Assembly: GCF_000282135.1 (NCBI RefSeq)
Contig: NZ_AKJW01000007.1
Span: 1-64,000, forward strand
Direction: 5' to 3'
Source: Herbaspirillum sp. CF444
GTDB lineage: Bacteria > Pseudomonadota > Gammaproteobacteria > Burkholderiales > Burkholderiaceae_D
Length of the DNA: 64,000 nt
Part shown: piece after piece, positions 9,376 to 18,466 of the stretch
How the letters are laid out: each line of letters starts with the position of its first letter
How positions within the stretch are numbered: position 1 is the stretch's first letter
Notes under the pieces: generated by a model
What the model was told of the DNA's origin: nothing
What the model saw: only the letters and a program-made list of their open reading frames with translations
The model's database searches: none
Translations under genes and position numbers: made by a program

Positions 9376-10176
9376 TCAAATAGTGATGACTAAAAACAAA
9401 CGTTGAAACGGCAACAAGGTCGCGCCGTCCGCGCTTGGCGGATAAGCCTGCCGCATCAGCTGCGCATACTCGCCGCGGAAAGCCGCGAGGCGTTCGCCCT
9501 GCAATTTCTCCAGATAAGGGCGCAGGCTGCTGCCGCTGGCCCACTGCACCACCGGATCGTCGCCTTTGAGCACATGCAGGTAAGTGGTCTGCCAGATATC
9601 GACGGTCGCCGCCAACGGACGCAGCAGATCGTAATAACCCTGCGCCGTCAGCACCGAGCGTCGTTCCGACACATTGCCGAGCACCTCCCTATAAGCGGGC
9701 GAGCGCGCCAGTTGCACCTGCGCCAGGCGCAAGGGCGCGTCGTGCATGACCGGCATCTGCACCGCCAGGCAGCCGCCGGGACGCAGGAAAGAGAGCAGCC
9801 GCCCGAACAACTGCTGGTGGTCCGGCAGCCATTGCAAGGTGGAGTTGGTGTAGATCAGATCGAAGGGGGCGTCCGGCGCCCATGCGCCGATGTCGACCTG
9901 CAGGAAGGTGCAGCCGGGTGCTTCGCTGCGGGCTTTTTCCAGCATGCTGTCGGAGCCGTCCACGCCAACTACGTCGGCATCGGGCCAGCGCTGTTTGAGT
10001 ATCGCCGTCAGGTTGCCGGCGCCGCAGCCCAGGTCGAGAATGCGCGCAGGCGACAGCGGGGGGACGTGCGTCAGCAAATCGATGGCCGGGCGCAGGCGCT
10101 CATCGCCGAAGCGCAGGTATTGCGAAGCGTCCCACAAGTCGTGATTGAGGGTATTGGCAATATCGTTGGCAAGCAT
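9376..10176 (-). CDS. tam: trans-aconitate 2-methyltransferase-like SAM methyltransferase
   Basis: A 266-residue class I SAM-dependent methyltransferase. Motif I is ILDLGCGAGNLT (about residues 45-56), then VVGVDGSDSMLEKA and IYTNSTLQWLPDH. The N-terminal signature WDASQYLRFGDERLRPAIDLL and the length match Tam, which methylates trans-aconitate, a spontaneous inhibitor formed from cis-aconitate. It is the third gene of a run with an MHS permease (24 nt away) and a PrpD-family enzyme, a context dealing with tricarboxylates, which supports the call. Exact substrate not proven. Confidence 0.85.
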   Translation of the reverse strand: MLANDIANTLNHDLWDASQYLRFGDERLRPAIDLLTHVPPLSPARILDLGCGAGNLTAILKQRWPDADVVGVDGSDSMLEKARSEAPGCTFLQVDIGAWAPDAPFDLIYTNSTLQWLPDHQQLFGRLLSFLRPGGCLAVQMPVMHDAPLRLAQVQLARSPAYREVLGNVSERRSVLTAQGYYDLLRPLAATVDIWQTTYLHVLKGDDPVVQWASGSSLRPYLEKLQGERLAAFRGEYAQLMRQAYPPSADGATLLPFQRLFLVITI

Positions 10177-10200
10177 GGTGTCTTCCTATCGCAAGCAGTT

Positions 10201-11577
10201 TCAGACAGGGTGCGAGTCCGCCGCTTCGCGGTCGATGGTCGAGCTGTGGCGCGTCTCCGGCATCACAATATACGTCACCAGCGAGATCGCCGCACACAGG
10301 CTGGCGTAGTAGAAGAACCAGGGTTCGTGTCCCGATGCTTTCAGGCGCAACGCGACGAATTCGGTGGTGCCGCCCATCACCGCCGTGACGATGGCGAAGG
10401 GCAGGCCCACGCCCAGTGCACGCACCTTGGCCGGGAACAGTTCCGACTTCACCAGCCAGTGGATCGAGCTGAAGCCGCTGAGGATCCCGAGCGCCGCCAG
10501 GTTGAGCAGGAAGGCCGTGCCGGTGCTCTTGGTCGTGCCCAGCGCATGCATGATCGGGATCGTCAGGAAAGTGCCGCCGAAGCCGAAGATCATCATCACC
10601 TTGCGGCGGCCGATCACATCCGACAGCAAGCCGTAGAGCGGTTGGAACACCATGTAGATCAGCAGCGCGATGGTCGCGATCAGCGTCGCCTGGTCGCGGC
10701 TGAAGCCGCTGGTGTTGACCATGTACTTCTGCAGATAAATGGTGAAGGTGTAGAACGCCACCGTGCCGCCGACGCTGATGCCGACGCTCCAGATCACTTC
10801 GCGGCGATGGCGCAGCAAGACTTTCAGCAGGCTCTCGCCGGAACGCTTGCCATCGTGACTGCCGTGACCGTGCTTGATGAAGGAATCGGTCTCGGCGATG
10901 CCGCGACGCAGATACATGGCAAACACCGCCAGCAGGCCGCCGATGAAGAAGGGAATGCGCCAGCCCCAGGCTTCCAGCTGTTCCGGCGTCAGCAGCGCGC
11001 GCTGCAGCAACAGCATCAGGCCCAGCGCCAGCAACTGGCCCATCACCACGGTCACCTGCACGAAGCCGACGAAGAAGCCGCGTCGTCCCGGCGGCGCCAT
11101 TTCGCTCAGGTAGGTGGCGCTGGTGCCGGCTTCGCCGCCCATGCTGAAACCCTGCAGCAGGCGCGCAAACACCAGGATCGCCGGCGCGGCGATGCCGATG
11201 CTGGCGTAGGTCGGCGTGAGCGCGATGATCAGCGAACCGGCGCTCATCATCGCCACCGACAGGCTCAGCGCCAGGCGGCGGCCGTAGCGGTCGGCCAGCG
11301 TGCCGATCAGCCAGCTGCCGAGCGGCCGCACGACGTAGCCGACCGAGGCGATGGCGGCCGCATTGAGCAACTGCACCGTCATGTTCCCGCCCGGGAAAAA
11401 CGCCTTGCTGAAGTAAATCGAAAAGATCGAATAGGCGAGGAAGTCGTACCACTCGATCACGTTGCCGGCGCTGCCGCCGATGATGGAGCGCAGGCGGCCG
11501 GGCGTGGAGGAGGTGGTGGATTGCGGACGCGCCGCGGCATCCGCCGGTCCGTCCTGTACTTGCGATGTTGCGTTCAT
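10201..11577 (-). CDS. MFS transporter, metabolite/H+ symporter (MHS) family
   Basis: A 458-residue 12-helix inner-membrane symporter. The MHS signature is clear: GNVIEWYDFLAYSIF (first helix), RPLGSWLIGTLADRYGRR (loop 2-3), and RLLQGFSMGGEAGTSATYLSE. Relatives include KgtP (2-oxoglutarate), CitA (citrate) and ShiA. It lies between tam and a PrpD-family gene on the same strand, so a di- or tricarboxylate is the likely cargo. Transcription probably starts upstream of the PrpD-family gene, 83 bp away. Confidence 0.9.
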   Translation of the reverse strand: MNATSQVQDGPADAAARPQSTTSSTPGRLRSIIGGSAGNVIEWYDFLAYSIFSIYFSKAFFPGGNMTVQLLNAAAIASVGYVVRPLGSWLIGTLADRYGRRLALSLSVAMMSAGSLIIALTPTYASIGIAAPAILVFARLLQGFSMGGEAGTSATYLSEMAPPGRRGFFVGFVQVTVVMGQLLALGLMLLLQRALLTPEQLEAWGWRIPFFIGGLLAVFAMYLRRGIAETDSFIKHGHGSHDGKRSGESLLKVLLRHRREVIWSVGISVGGTVAFYTFTIYLQKYMVNTSGFSRDQATLIATIALLIYMVFQPLYGLLSDVIGRRKVMMIFGFGGTFLTIPIMHALGTTKSTGTAFLLNLAALGILSGFSSIHWLVKSELFPAKVRALGVGLPFAIVTAVMGGTTEFVALRLKASGHEPWFFYYASLCAAISLVTYIVMPETRHSSTIDREAADSHPV

Positions 11578-11660
11578 GTTGTCTCCTGTGTGGGGCAGGC
11601 GGGACTTTCGCGTCCCGTCTTGTGAATGCGTGAGCTTGGCGGACCCGAAGGACCTTTTGC

Positions 11661-13076
11661 TTATTGCGGCGCCGCCGGCAACGCCAGCAACTTCGCCAGA
11701 TCGCCGGCGCTGCTCATCTTTTCTGCCTGCATGACTTGTTCAATGATGCGTTCGCTGTGCACCGCCGACAGCCGGTGCGAGGTCAGCTTGCGGAATTTGG
11801 CGATCACCTGTTCGGGCGAGGCGAAGGAATATTCGCTGCCGCGCGGCGTCTCGACGGTTTCGTTGAGCACCGTGCCGTCGCGCAGCACCGCCTTGACGTG
11901 CACCATGTGGCGATACACCGAGCCGCGCGCCGTGATGGCCGGGTCTTCGATCACCTCGACCAGGTTGGAGACGCGGATGCGTTCCGGATCGGTCACCTTT
12001 TCTTCGGTGAACTGCTCGACGAAGGCGTCGCCGTCCAGCAGCAGCGTGGCCACGCAATACGGCAGGTTCAGCTGCGCCGAGGTCAGGCCCTGCGGCACAT
12101 ACTTCCAGCCGACGTGATCCACCGTGACGCGCGAACCGCGCACCTGGATTTTTTCGACATCGGCCACGCCGAAGGGATGACGCGCCTGCATGTTGCGGAT
12201 CGCATCGAGCGTGGTGTGGTTGCTGCCGACGCAGGAATAAAACTTCAGCGCGATCTGCGTCGTCTCGAAGCGTTCGCCGAGGCCGGCGGTCAGCTTCGCC
12301 ATGTCGAAGCGGTCGGTCGAGCGCGAGAAAGTGCTGCAGAAACCGCCGTAAGGATTTTCAAACACATCCATGATGCCGGTGAAGCCCCTGCGCGCCAGCA
12401 GTGCGCCGTACAGGCCGCTCTGTGCTGCCCGTCCCGCATGCATGCGCTTGACCATGGCGCCGAACTGCGCCGCCATCAGGCCTGACGCCTGCGTGCCGGC
12501 GATGCCGAGCGCGTGCACGGTTTGCTGCGGCGTCAGCTTCAATGCGGCCGCCGCCGCCGCCGCCGCCGAAAACACGCCGACGGTGGCGCCAGAATGCCAG
12601 CCTTGAGCAATATGTTCCTGCCCCATGCACATGCCTACGCGCGGGCCGATTTCATAGCCGGCCACGCAGGCCGTGAGGAAGTCGCGCCCGTTCATGCCGG
12701 GATTGATTTCGGCCGCAGCGAACAAAGACGGCAGCGTCACCGCGCCGACGTGCAGCACGCCGACCCGATGCACGTCGTCCAGTTCGAAGCTTTGCACCAG
12801 CGTGCCGTTGACCAGTGCGGCATGCGGCGCCGACAGGCGTTGATTGGTGCCCCATACGGTGCAGCCGCCGGCGGTCGTGTCCACCTCGCCCAGCGTTTCC
12901 ATCAGGATGCGGCTCCACGGCAACTGCGAGCCATAGATCGCGCAGCCGAGCGAATCGAGCATCAGCAGTTTGATGCGCTCGATCACCGGTGCGGGAATCG
13001 CGTCGTATTGCAGCGTGCCGATGAAATCGGCAATGCCGCGGGTGTAGGGGTTTTGAAGCTGGTCGGAATGACTCAT
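11661..13076 (-). CDS. MmgE/PrpD family protein
   Basis: A 471-residue member of the family that includes 2-methylcitrate dehydratase (PrpD) and cis-aconitate decarboxylase. Family motifs are present: DSLGCAIYGSQLPW near the N-terminus, GYEIGPRVGMCMG, the all-helical domain IAGTQASGLMAAQFGAMVK and RMHAGRAAQSG with the conserved active-site His. Closer assignment (dehydratase, decarboxylase or isomerase) is not possible by eye. It is the first gene of a run with an MHS permease and Tam, divergent from a LysR gene 149 bp away. The ATG at 13076 is preferred over an in-frame TTG 6 nt upstream. Confidence 0.88.
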   Translation of the reverse strand: MSHSDQLQNPYTRGIADFIGTLQYDAIPAPVIERIKLLMLDSLGCAIYGSQLPWSRILMETLGEVDTTAGGCTVWGTNQRLSAPHAALVNGTLVQSFELDDVHRVGVLHVGAVTLPSLFAAAEINPGMNGRDFLTACVAGYEIGPRVGMCMGQEHIAQGWHSGATVGVFSAAAAAAAALKLTPQQTVHALGIAGTQASGLMAAQFGAMVKRMHAGRAAQSGLYGALLARRGFTGIMDVFENPYGGFCSTFSRSTDRFDMAKLTAGLGERFETTQIALKFYSCVGSNHTTLDAIRNMQARHPFGVADVEKIQVRGSRVTVDHVGWKYVPQGLTSAQLNLPYCVATLLLDGDAFVEQFTEEKVTDPERIRVSNLVEVIEDPAITARGSVYRHMVHVKAVLRDGTVLNETVETPRGSEYSFASPEQVIAKFRKLTSHRLSAVHSERIIEQVMQAEKMSSAGDLAKLLALPAAPQ

Positions 13077-13101
13077 AAGCAATCTACGTAATGAAAGACA
13101 G

Positions 13102-13117
13102 GTCCAAGTTCGTGGAC
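13102..13117. promoter_or_regulatory. candidate LysR operator between prpD-like and lysR genes
   Basis: An inverted repeat GTCCA-N6-TGGAC, extending outward to AGGTCCA...TGGACTT, sits in the divergent intergenic region 25 bp upstream of the PrpD-family start. Size and position fit the T-N11-A type sites of LysR proteins. Confidence 0.5.
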
Positions 13118-13225
13118 TTAGTATTGGTCTCCGGCCTGTCGTTTGTAAATTGCAGGTTTCGTGTTTATTATTGCGTTTCAGGAAGTAATCGCGGATCAGG
13201 AAGCCAGAGGAAAGAGGCGGAATTC

Positions 13226-14197
13226 ATGAGTCAGAAACAATTCGCAGGCGTCGACCTGGACGGCGTGCGCGGCTTTGTCGCCGTGGCAGAACGCCAGACT
13301 TTTGCCGACGCCGCGTTGTCGCTCAACATCTCGGCTTCGGCGCTGACGCGCCGCATCCAGCGGCTGGAGACGGCCATCGGCACGCCCCTGCTGGAGCGCA
13401 CCACCCGGCGCGTGGCGCTGACGCCGGCGGGGCAGTTGTTCCTGCCGGGCGCGCAACGCAGCCTGCAAGAACTGAGCACTGCGCTGCGCCAAGTGGAGGA
13501 CGCCGGCAATACCCGCGTCGGCCAGATCGTCGTCGCCTGCATTCCCACGGTCGCCAAGCAACTGCTGCCGCGCATCATCCGCGACTACCGGCTGCGCCGT
13601 CCGGATGTCCGTATCCGCATGATCGACGGTACCGTCGAAGTGGTGGCGCGCAATGTGCGCGACGGCACGGCCGATCTCGGACTGACCTTTCCCACGTTGC
13701 CCGAACCCGACTTCGTCTTCGACGCGCTGGTCACCGATCCTTATTGCCTGGTCTGCCCGACCGACCATCCACTGGCGCAACTGGGCACCGTGCAGTGGGC
13801 AGACCTCAAGCCCTACCAGCTCATCATCTCGGGCTCCGGCAGCGGCAACCGCATCATCCTCGACAAGGCGCTGCACAACGTGAACTGGCAGCCCGAGCGC
13901 CCGGTCGAGATCGAGCATCTCACCACGTCGCTTGGTCTGGTCGAAGCCGGCCTGGGGATTTCCGTGGTGCCGCAGTCGGCGCTACCGGACGAGCCGCGCT
14001 CGCGCATCGCCATCCGTCCGCTGGTCCATCCCACGGTGGCGCGCACCATCGGCCTGGTGCGCCGGCGCGGCGTCACGCTGACGCCGGTGGCGCAGCATTT
14101 CCTGCGTACCGTGCGGCGCATGGCGCCCGAGTTGGAGCGTGAGAGTGCCGAGTACAGTCAGCGGCTGGCGCAGTTGTCGTTGGCCAGCGCTAAATAG
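13226..14197 (+). CDS. LysR family transcriptional regulator
   Basis: A 323-residue regulator with an N-terminal HTH (LDGVRGFVAVAERQTFADAALSLNISASALTRRIQRLE, residues 9-47) and a LysR substrate-binding domain (residues 95-300, starting VGQIVVACIPTVAKQLLPRI). The start at 13226 follows GAGGAAAGAGGCGG; the 45-codon upstream extension does not look like protein. It is divergent from the PrpD-family/MHS/tam gene run and is its likely regulator. Confidence 0.9.
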   Translation: MSQKQFAGVDLDGVRGFVAVAERQTFADAALSLNISASALTRRIQRLETAIGTPLLERTTRRVALTPAGQLFLPGAQRSLQELSTALRQVEDAGNTRVGQIVVACIPTVAKQLLPRIIRDYRLRRPDVRIRMIDGTVEVVARNVRDGTADLGLTFPTLPEPDFVFDALVTDPYCLVCPTDHPLAQLGTVQWADLKPYQLIISGSGSGNRIILDKALHNVNWQPERPVEIEHLTTSLGLVEAGLGISVVPQSALPDEPRSRIAIRPLVHPTVARTIGLVRRRGVTLTPVAQHFLRTVRRMAPELERESAEYSQRLAQLSLASAK

Positions 14198-14248
14198 AGA
14201 CAGGTAAAATCAAGAAAACGTCTCGTCACAGAGACCTTCATGCAGCGT

Positions 14249-14683
14249 TCAATTCGTCCGTTTTCTCGCTGCAGCAACACGCTCCAGAATCTCAAAGATC
14301 GCCATCCCGGCCAGCATGGCGACCGTGAACAGCACCGGCTTCATGCCGCCCGTGGCCAGCGAGGCCAGGGCCGGACCGGGACAATAGCCGGCGAGTCCCC
14401 AGCCTGCGCCAAACAGCAGCGCGCCGACGATCAGGCGGCGGTCGATGCGGGTGTCCGTCGGCAGGCGCAGGGGCGCGCCCGTCAGCGTTTTCTTTTTGGC
14501 GCCGATAAAGCGAAATACCGGGAACCCGACCAGAATGGCGCCGCCCATGACGAACGCCAGCGAAGGATTCCAGCTGCCGGCCAGATCCAGAAAGCCTGTC
14601 ACTTTTGCAGGATCGGTCATGCCCGACACAATCAGTCCGATGCCGAAAATCAATCCGGCGACGAGCGCGGTCACGATATGCAT
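14249..14683 (-). CDS. YeeE/YedE-type sulfur transporter subunit (DUF6691-like)
   Basis: A 144-residue membrane protein with about four helices. The motifs GLIFGIGLIVSGMTDPAKVTGFLD and GAGWGLAGYCPGPALASLATGG match the shorter half of split YeeE/YedE transporters; the Cys of GYCPGPA is the conserved one. It lies 10 nt downstream of the partner subunit, so translation is probably coupled. Predicted to import thiosulfate or another sulfur compound across the inner membrane. In many genomes the pair sits with a persulfide dioxygenase and BigR; neither is visible here. Confidence 0.88.
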   Translation of the reverse strand: MHIVTALVAGLIFGIGLIVSGMTDPAKVTGFLDLAGSWNPSLAFVMGGAILVGFPVFRFIGAKKKTLTGAPLRLPTDTRIDRRLIVGALLFGAGWGLAGYCPGPALASLATGGMKPVLFTVAMLAGMAIFEILERVAAARKRTN

Positions 14684-14693
14684 GTCGTCCTCC

Positions 14694-15125
14694 TCAGGCG
14701 ATCAGATGACGCACGACAAACACCGTGACGAATCCGGCCGTCATGAACGTGGCCGTCGCCGCCAGCGAGCGCAAAGAACGTCGCGACAAACCGCACACGC
14801 CGTGTCCGCTGGTGCAGCCCGAGCCGTAGCGCGTCCCCAGTCCCACCAGCAAGCCGGCGACGATCAGCGTCGGCGCGCCGGCCTCAATGCTGACCGCGGG
14901 CAGCGCCGCCTCCAGGCGATACGCCAGCGGCGCGGCAACCAGTCCCGCGACAAATGCGATGCGCCAGAACACGTCTCCTTTTGACGGGCGCAACAGTCCG
15001 CCGACGATGCCGCTGATGCCGGCGATCCGGCCATTGAGCAAAATCAGCAGCGCCACCGCCAGCCCGATCAGCAATCCGCCGGCAAGCGAAGTCCAGGGCG
15101 TAAAGCCCGCCCAGTTGATGTTCAT
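14694..15125 (-). CDS. YeeE/YedE family sulfur transport protein
   Basis: A 143-residue, four-helix membrane protein. It carries the cysteine signature of YeeE-type thiosulfate transporters ([21 protein letters not shown], two Cys seven residues apart) and the N-terminal [25 protein letters not shown] segment. It forms a split transporter with the following gene. A REP-like repeat lies just upstream, so its promoter must be within about 100 bp of the start. Confidence 0.88.
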   Translation of the reverse strand: MNINWAGFTPWTSLAGGLLIGLAVALLILLNGRIAGISGIVGGLLRPSKGDVFWRIAFVAGLVAAPLAYRLEAALPAVSIEAGAPTLIVAGLLVGLGTRYGSGCTSGHGVCGLSRRSLRSLAATATFMTAGFVTVFVVRHLIA

Positions 15126-15227
15126 GTGTGTGTCCTTCTTGAATAGGGAGTGCCGCGCGGCCGCGTATCGGGCCGGCTCGGCCCGAGCACCAGCAGCATC
15201 ATGGCATAAGTCCGGCGCTGCGGTGGC

Positions 15228-15383
15228 AATGCCGTTCAGTTAAGTGTAAAAGCTTGCCAGCCCATCACAACTGTCGTCCTGACGAAAGTCAGGACCCAGC
15301 GTCGCATCGGACGTTTTCACGACACCGGGTCCCAGCGTGCGCTGGGACGACGGCTGGGAAAATAGGCTTAACTGAACGGCATT
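15228..15383. repeat. REP-like interspersed element, copy 1
   Basis: A 156-bp element bounded by 17-bp perfect inverted repeats (15228-15244 and 15367-15383). Inside are two perfect hairpins: GTCCTGAC-GAAA-GTCAGGAC at 15276-15295 and GTCCCAGC-GTGC-GCTGGGAC at 15329-15348. A second copy with the same internal order lies at 46831-46976. It begins 17 nt past the GntR stop codon, so it may also act as an mRNA 3'-end structure or terminator. No coding capacity. Confidence 0.85.
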
Positions 15384-15399
15384 AGTGCTGCCGCGCGTC

Positions 15400-16086
15400 T
15401 TATCTGGCCGGCGCCTTTGCAAGCGCTCTCATCTGCCGCAGCGTCTTCTCGTTGACCGAGTCCTGGATGGCGGCAAGGGTTTGCTCCAGATGCTGCTTGA
15501 CGATCTTTTGCACCAGCTTGCCGTTCTTCTTGTTGAATCCTTCGAGGATCATGCCGTGCTCTTCGTTGTCCACCTGCAGGATCTTGGGATGGATGAAGAT
15601 GGAGAGCGACACATACGGTTCGGCGACGACCAGCAGATTCTTCACGATTTCATAGAGCCGTGAGTCTTCTTCGCTCATCATCAGCTTGATGTGGAATTCG
15701 CGGTTCAGCGCCGACCACTGATGCGGGTCGGTCGCGGCGCACATCTCTTCGTGGATGGCGTGCGCCGCTTCCAGCGATGCGGGGGAAATCGAGCTCACCG
15801 CCTTCTTCGCCAGCAGCGGCTCCAGCGCGATGCGCAGTTCGTAGATTTCCGCGACGTCCTTGACGGTCAGCCCTTTGACCACCACGCCTTTGTTGGCGTC
15901 GATCAGGACCAGGCCTTCCGAGCGCAGGCCGCGAAAGGCTTCGCGTACCGGCGTGGTGCTCACTTCAAAACGTTTGGCGACTTCATCCTGCCGCAGCTTG
16001 TCGCCGGGATGATATTTGCCGGACAGGATGTCGTTTCTCAGCAGGCTGAGGACATGTTGTTCGATGGTTTTGAAGGCTTTCGGCAT
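15400..16086 (-). CDS. GntR family transcriptional regulator (FCD type)
   Basis: A 228-residue FadR-subfamily regulator. The N-terminal winged HTH has GDKLRQDEVAKRFEVSTTPVREAFRGLRSEGLV (residues 27-60). The helical FCD ligand domain (residues 75-215) keeps metal-binding residues in ELRIALEPLL, NREFHIKLM and the late EEHGMILEGF. It is the last gene of a run with ABC transporter and amidase genes, 66 nt after the amidase, and probably represses that operon until its substrate is present. Confidence 0.9.
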   Translation of the reverse strand: MPKAFKTIEQHVLSLLRNDILSGKYHPGDKLRQDEVAKRFEVSTTPVREAFRGLRSEGLVLIDANKGVVVKGLTVKDVAEIYELRIALEPLLAKKAVSSISPASLEAAHAIHEEMCAATDPHQWSALNREFHIKLMMSEEDSRLYEIVKNLLVVAEPYVSLSIFIHPKILQVDNEEHGMILEGFNKKNGKLVQKIVKQHLEQTLAAIQDSVNEKTLRQMRALAKAPAR

Positions 16087-16152
16087 GCGCAGGTTCTATT
16101 GGGTGTCTCGGCAGGCAGGCCGGCGCAAGTACTGCACCGGCCCATGCCAGTA

Positions 16153-17412
16153 TCAGAGCGAGGCCGGTTTCATCGACGGCAGGATGGTGCTCAGCCACTG
16201 GCCGGTTTGCAGCAGCGCCAGATCGCCGTCGGCGCGTCCGATCAGTTGCACGCCGTACGGCAGGAAGTCCGTCGAAAAACCCGACGGCGTCGTCACCGCG
16301 GGCAAACCGAGCAGCGTCGCCGGCGCGCAGAAGGACGCGTCGCCGGTCTTCTCCAGCCCCTTCAGCGCGGTCGTCGGCGAGGTGATCGTCATGATCGCAT
16401 CGAGATCTTTCAGCAAGACGTCGCGGCCGGCACGCAGCACGCCGACCTGTTCGATCAGGCCCTGATAAGTTTCTTTGGAAATCGTCGCGCCGCGGCTCAC
16501 CAGTTCCCGCGTGTAAGGGCCGGCCAGCATCTCGGCATCCTTGATGTCGTCATCAATGGCGGCGTGCGCCTCGTAGGCGAGCACATCGACGACCAGCTTG
16601 TTGAGATCGCGGATATCCATGCCCAGACCGGCGTCGACGCATTCCACGCCGAGCGCCTCCAGGCGGCGCACCACGGCGTCGAAGTTTTGCTGTACGTCGT
16701 CTTCCACCTGCGCCCATTGCGAGGAGCGATAGATGCCGATCTTGCGCGGCTTCACGCCGGCGGCAAATGCCTTGGCCGATGCCGGCGCCGCGATCGCGTT
16801 GTCGCGCGCGATGACCGCGTGGCAGACCGCGGCCCAGTAGAAGCTGGACGTGATGAAGCCCAGGTGATCCAGCGTCGGCGCCAGCGCATGCACGCCCTCG
16901 GTCGGGATCAGTCCGTACGTCGGTTTGTAGCCCACCGCGCCGCAGTAGGACGCGGGCCGGATCACCGAGCCGACCGTCTGCGTACCCAGTGCGATCGGCA
17001 CGATGCCGGCGCCCACGGCGGCCGCCGAGCCGCTCGATGAGCCGCCCGGGCTGTGTCCGGTATTCCATGGATTGACGGTCGCGCCCGGATCGCGCCACGC
17101 GAATTCCGTCGTCACCGTCTTGCCGAAGATCACCGCGCCCGCTGCGCGCAGCTTGCTGACGATCCAGGCGTCCTTTTGCGGTCGATAGCCCTGGAAGATC
17201 TTCGAACCGTACGTGGTCGGCATGTCCGCCGTGTCGATCAGATCCTTGACCGCCACCGGGATGCCGGCGAGGGGACCCGTCTTGCCGGGAGGTACATCGG
17301 CATAAGCGTCGGGACGATAAGTGAACGCCTTCAGCGTGTCGTCAATGCGGTCCGCGGTCGCCACCGCCAGTGCGAGCGCAGCGTGATTTGTCTCTTGCGT
17401 GTGTGTGGTCAT
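16153..17412 (-). CDS. amidase signature family hydrolase
   Basis: A 419-residue amidase with the Ser-cisSer-Lys triad: Lys56 in AVKDLIDT, cis-Ser125 in GHSPGGSSSGSAA and nucleophile Ser149 in GTQTVGSVIRPASYCG. The enzyme hydrolyses an amide to acid and ammonia in the cytoplasm. The start at 17412 (MTTHTQETN) is chosen because the 60-codon upstream extension is arginine-rich noise. It follows the binding-protein gene by 85 nt in an ABC transporter operon, implying that the imported compound is its substrate. Identity of the amide unknown. Confidence 0.9.
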   Translation of the reverse strand: MTTHTQETNHAALALAVATADRIDDTLKAFTYRPDAYADVPPGKTGPLAGIPVAVKDLIDTADMPTTYGSKIFQGYRPQKDAWIVSKLRAAGAVIFGKTVTTEFAWRDPGATVNPWNTGHSPGGSSSGSAAAVGAGIVPIALGTQTVGSVIRPASYCGAVGYKPTYGLIPTEGVHALAPTLDHLGFITSSFYWAAVCHAVIARDNAIAAPASAKAFAAGVKPRKIGIYRSSQWAQVEDDVQQNFDAVVRRLEALGVECVDAGLGMDIRDLNKLVVDVLAYEAHAAIDDDIKDAEMLAGPYTRELVSRGATISKETYQGLIEQVGVLRAGRDVLLKDLDAIMTITSPTTALKGLEKTGDASFCAPATLLGLPAVTTPSGFSTDFLPYGVQLIGRADGDLALLQTGQWLSTILPSMKPASL

Positions 17413-17497
17413 GATCTGTTCTTCAAAAGTGGCAAAGCGGCAAACCGGAGATGCTGGCATGCTCCGGCCTGCTTGCGTGATTACCGGACAGCCTGTT

Positions 17498-18466
17498 TTA
17501 CTTGCCCGCCTTCTCGGCAAAGCTGTTGTCCACAGCGCTATCGTAAGTGACTTCGCCCGCCTTGATGTTGCCGATGGAAATCTGCAGATCAAGACCGGCC
17601 TGGAACGCCTGTTTGGAAATCGACGGCGTCGCCGGATAGATCTTCTGATCCAGCAAACGCTTCACGGCGGCTTCCACCACGCTCTTGTCGAGCGACGGGA
17701 ATTCCGCCACCGCCACACGATACGCCACTTGCGGATTGGCCTGCATCAGTTTTTCGGCATCGGCGATGGCGCTCACGAAGCTTTGCACCATTTGCGGACG
17801 CTTCTGGATGGTCGCCTTCAGCGTGTCGATGGTGGAGAACGCATACACGCCGTCATACTGCTTGGCGAAGTCGTAGACGATCTTGTAGCCGTTGGCCAGC
17901 GCCTGTTCGACCTGCGGCTGGTACAGCGTCGCGGCGGCGGCGCGGCCGGCGGTCACCGGCGAGATCTCGGTGCCGATCGACACCGTGTTGAGCTTGACGT
18001 TGGACAAGCCCTTTTCCTTCAGCAGGTTTTGCAGCAGGTAGGTGCTGGTCGACGGCGGCAGCGCGGCCGAGATGGTCTGGTCCTTGAGGTCGGCGATCGA
18101 CTTGATCGGCGAATTCGGCGGCGCCACCATCCATACCGGCACGCCCGACACCACCATCGCCACGTTCACCAGCGAGGCGCCCTTGAGGTTGGCCAGCACC
18201 GCCGTCATCGGATCCTGCAGCGAGAAATCCGCATGCCCGCCGATCACCGCCGCCACGCCTTGCGCACCGCCGCCGGCGGTCACCTTCTGTACTTCCAGAC
18301 CGTGCTTGGTGAACAGGCCCTCGTTCATCGCCACATACAGCGGCAGATACTGAATCGACTGGAAGGCCTGATAGATCACCGCCTTCTCGGCGGCGAAGCT
18401 GCTTGGCGCAGCCGCGCAGGCCGCTGCAATCACTGTGGCGCTGAACAGCGTACGGAAGTACTTCAT
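17498..18466 (-). CDS. NitT/TauT-type ABC transporter substrate-binding protein
   Basis: A 322-residue secreted protein: signal peptide 1-25 (FSATVIAAACAAAPSSFAAE), then an NMT1/SsuA-like domain (AVIYQAFQSIQYLPLYVAMNEGLFTKHGLEV; GGHADFSLQDPMTAVLANLKG; PIKSIADLKDQTIS). It captures the transport substrate in the periplasm. Its ATG overlaps the permease stop (ATGA), with GGAAAG as ribosome-binding site, so the two are translationally coupled. A longer reading through the permease region is another frame and is not used. Confidence 0.92.
   Translation of the reverse strand: MKYFRTLFSATVIAAACAAAPSSFAAEKAVIYQAFQSIQYLPLYVAMNEGLFTKHGLEVQKVTAGGGAQGVAAVIGGHADFSLQDPMTAVLANLKGASLVNVAMVVSGVPVWMVAPPNSPIKSIADLKDQTISAALPPSTSTYLLQNLLKEKGLSNVKLNTVSIGTEISPVTAGRAAAATLYQPQVEQALANGYKIVYDFAKQYDGVYAFSTIDTLKATIQKRPQMVQSFVSAIADAEKLMQANPQVAYRVAVAEFPSLDKSVVEAAVKRLLDQKIYPATPSISKQAFQAGLDLQISIGNIKAGEVTYDSAVDNSFAEKAGK

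Noticed and set aside
9403-11625. A 740-codon open frame opposite tam and the MHS permease
   Set aside because: It spans two clear genes and their intergenic gap, and its composition is typical of antisense noise.
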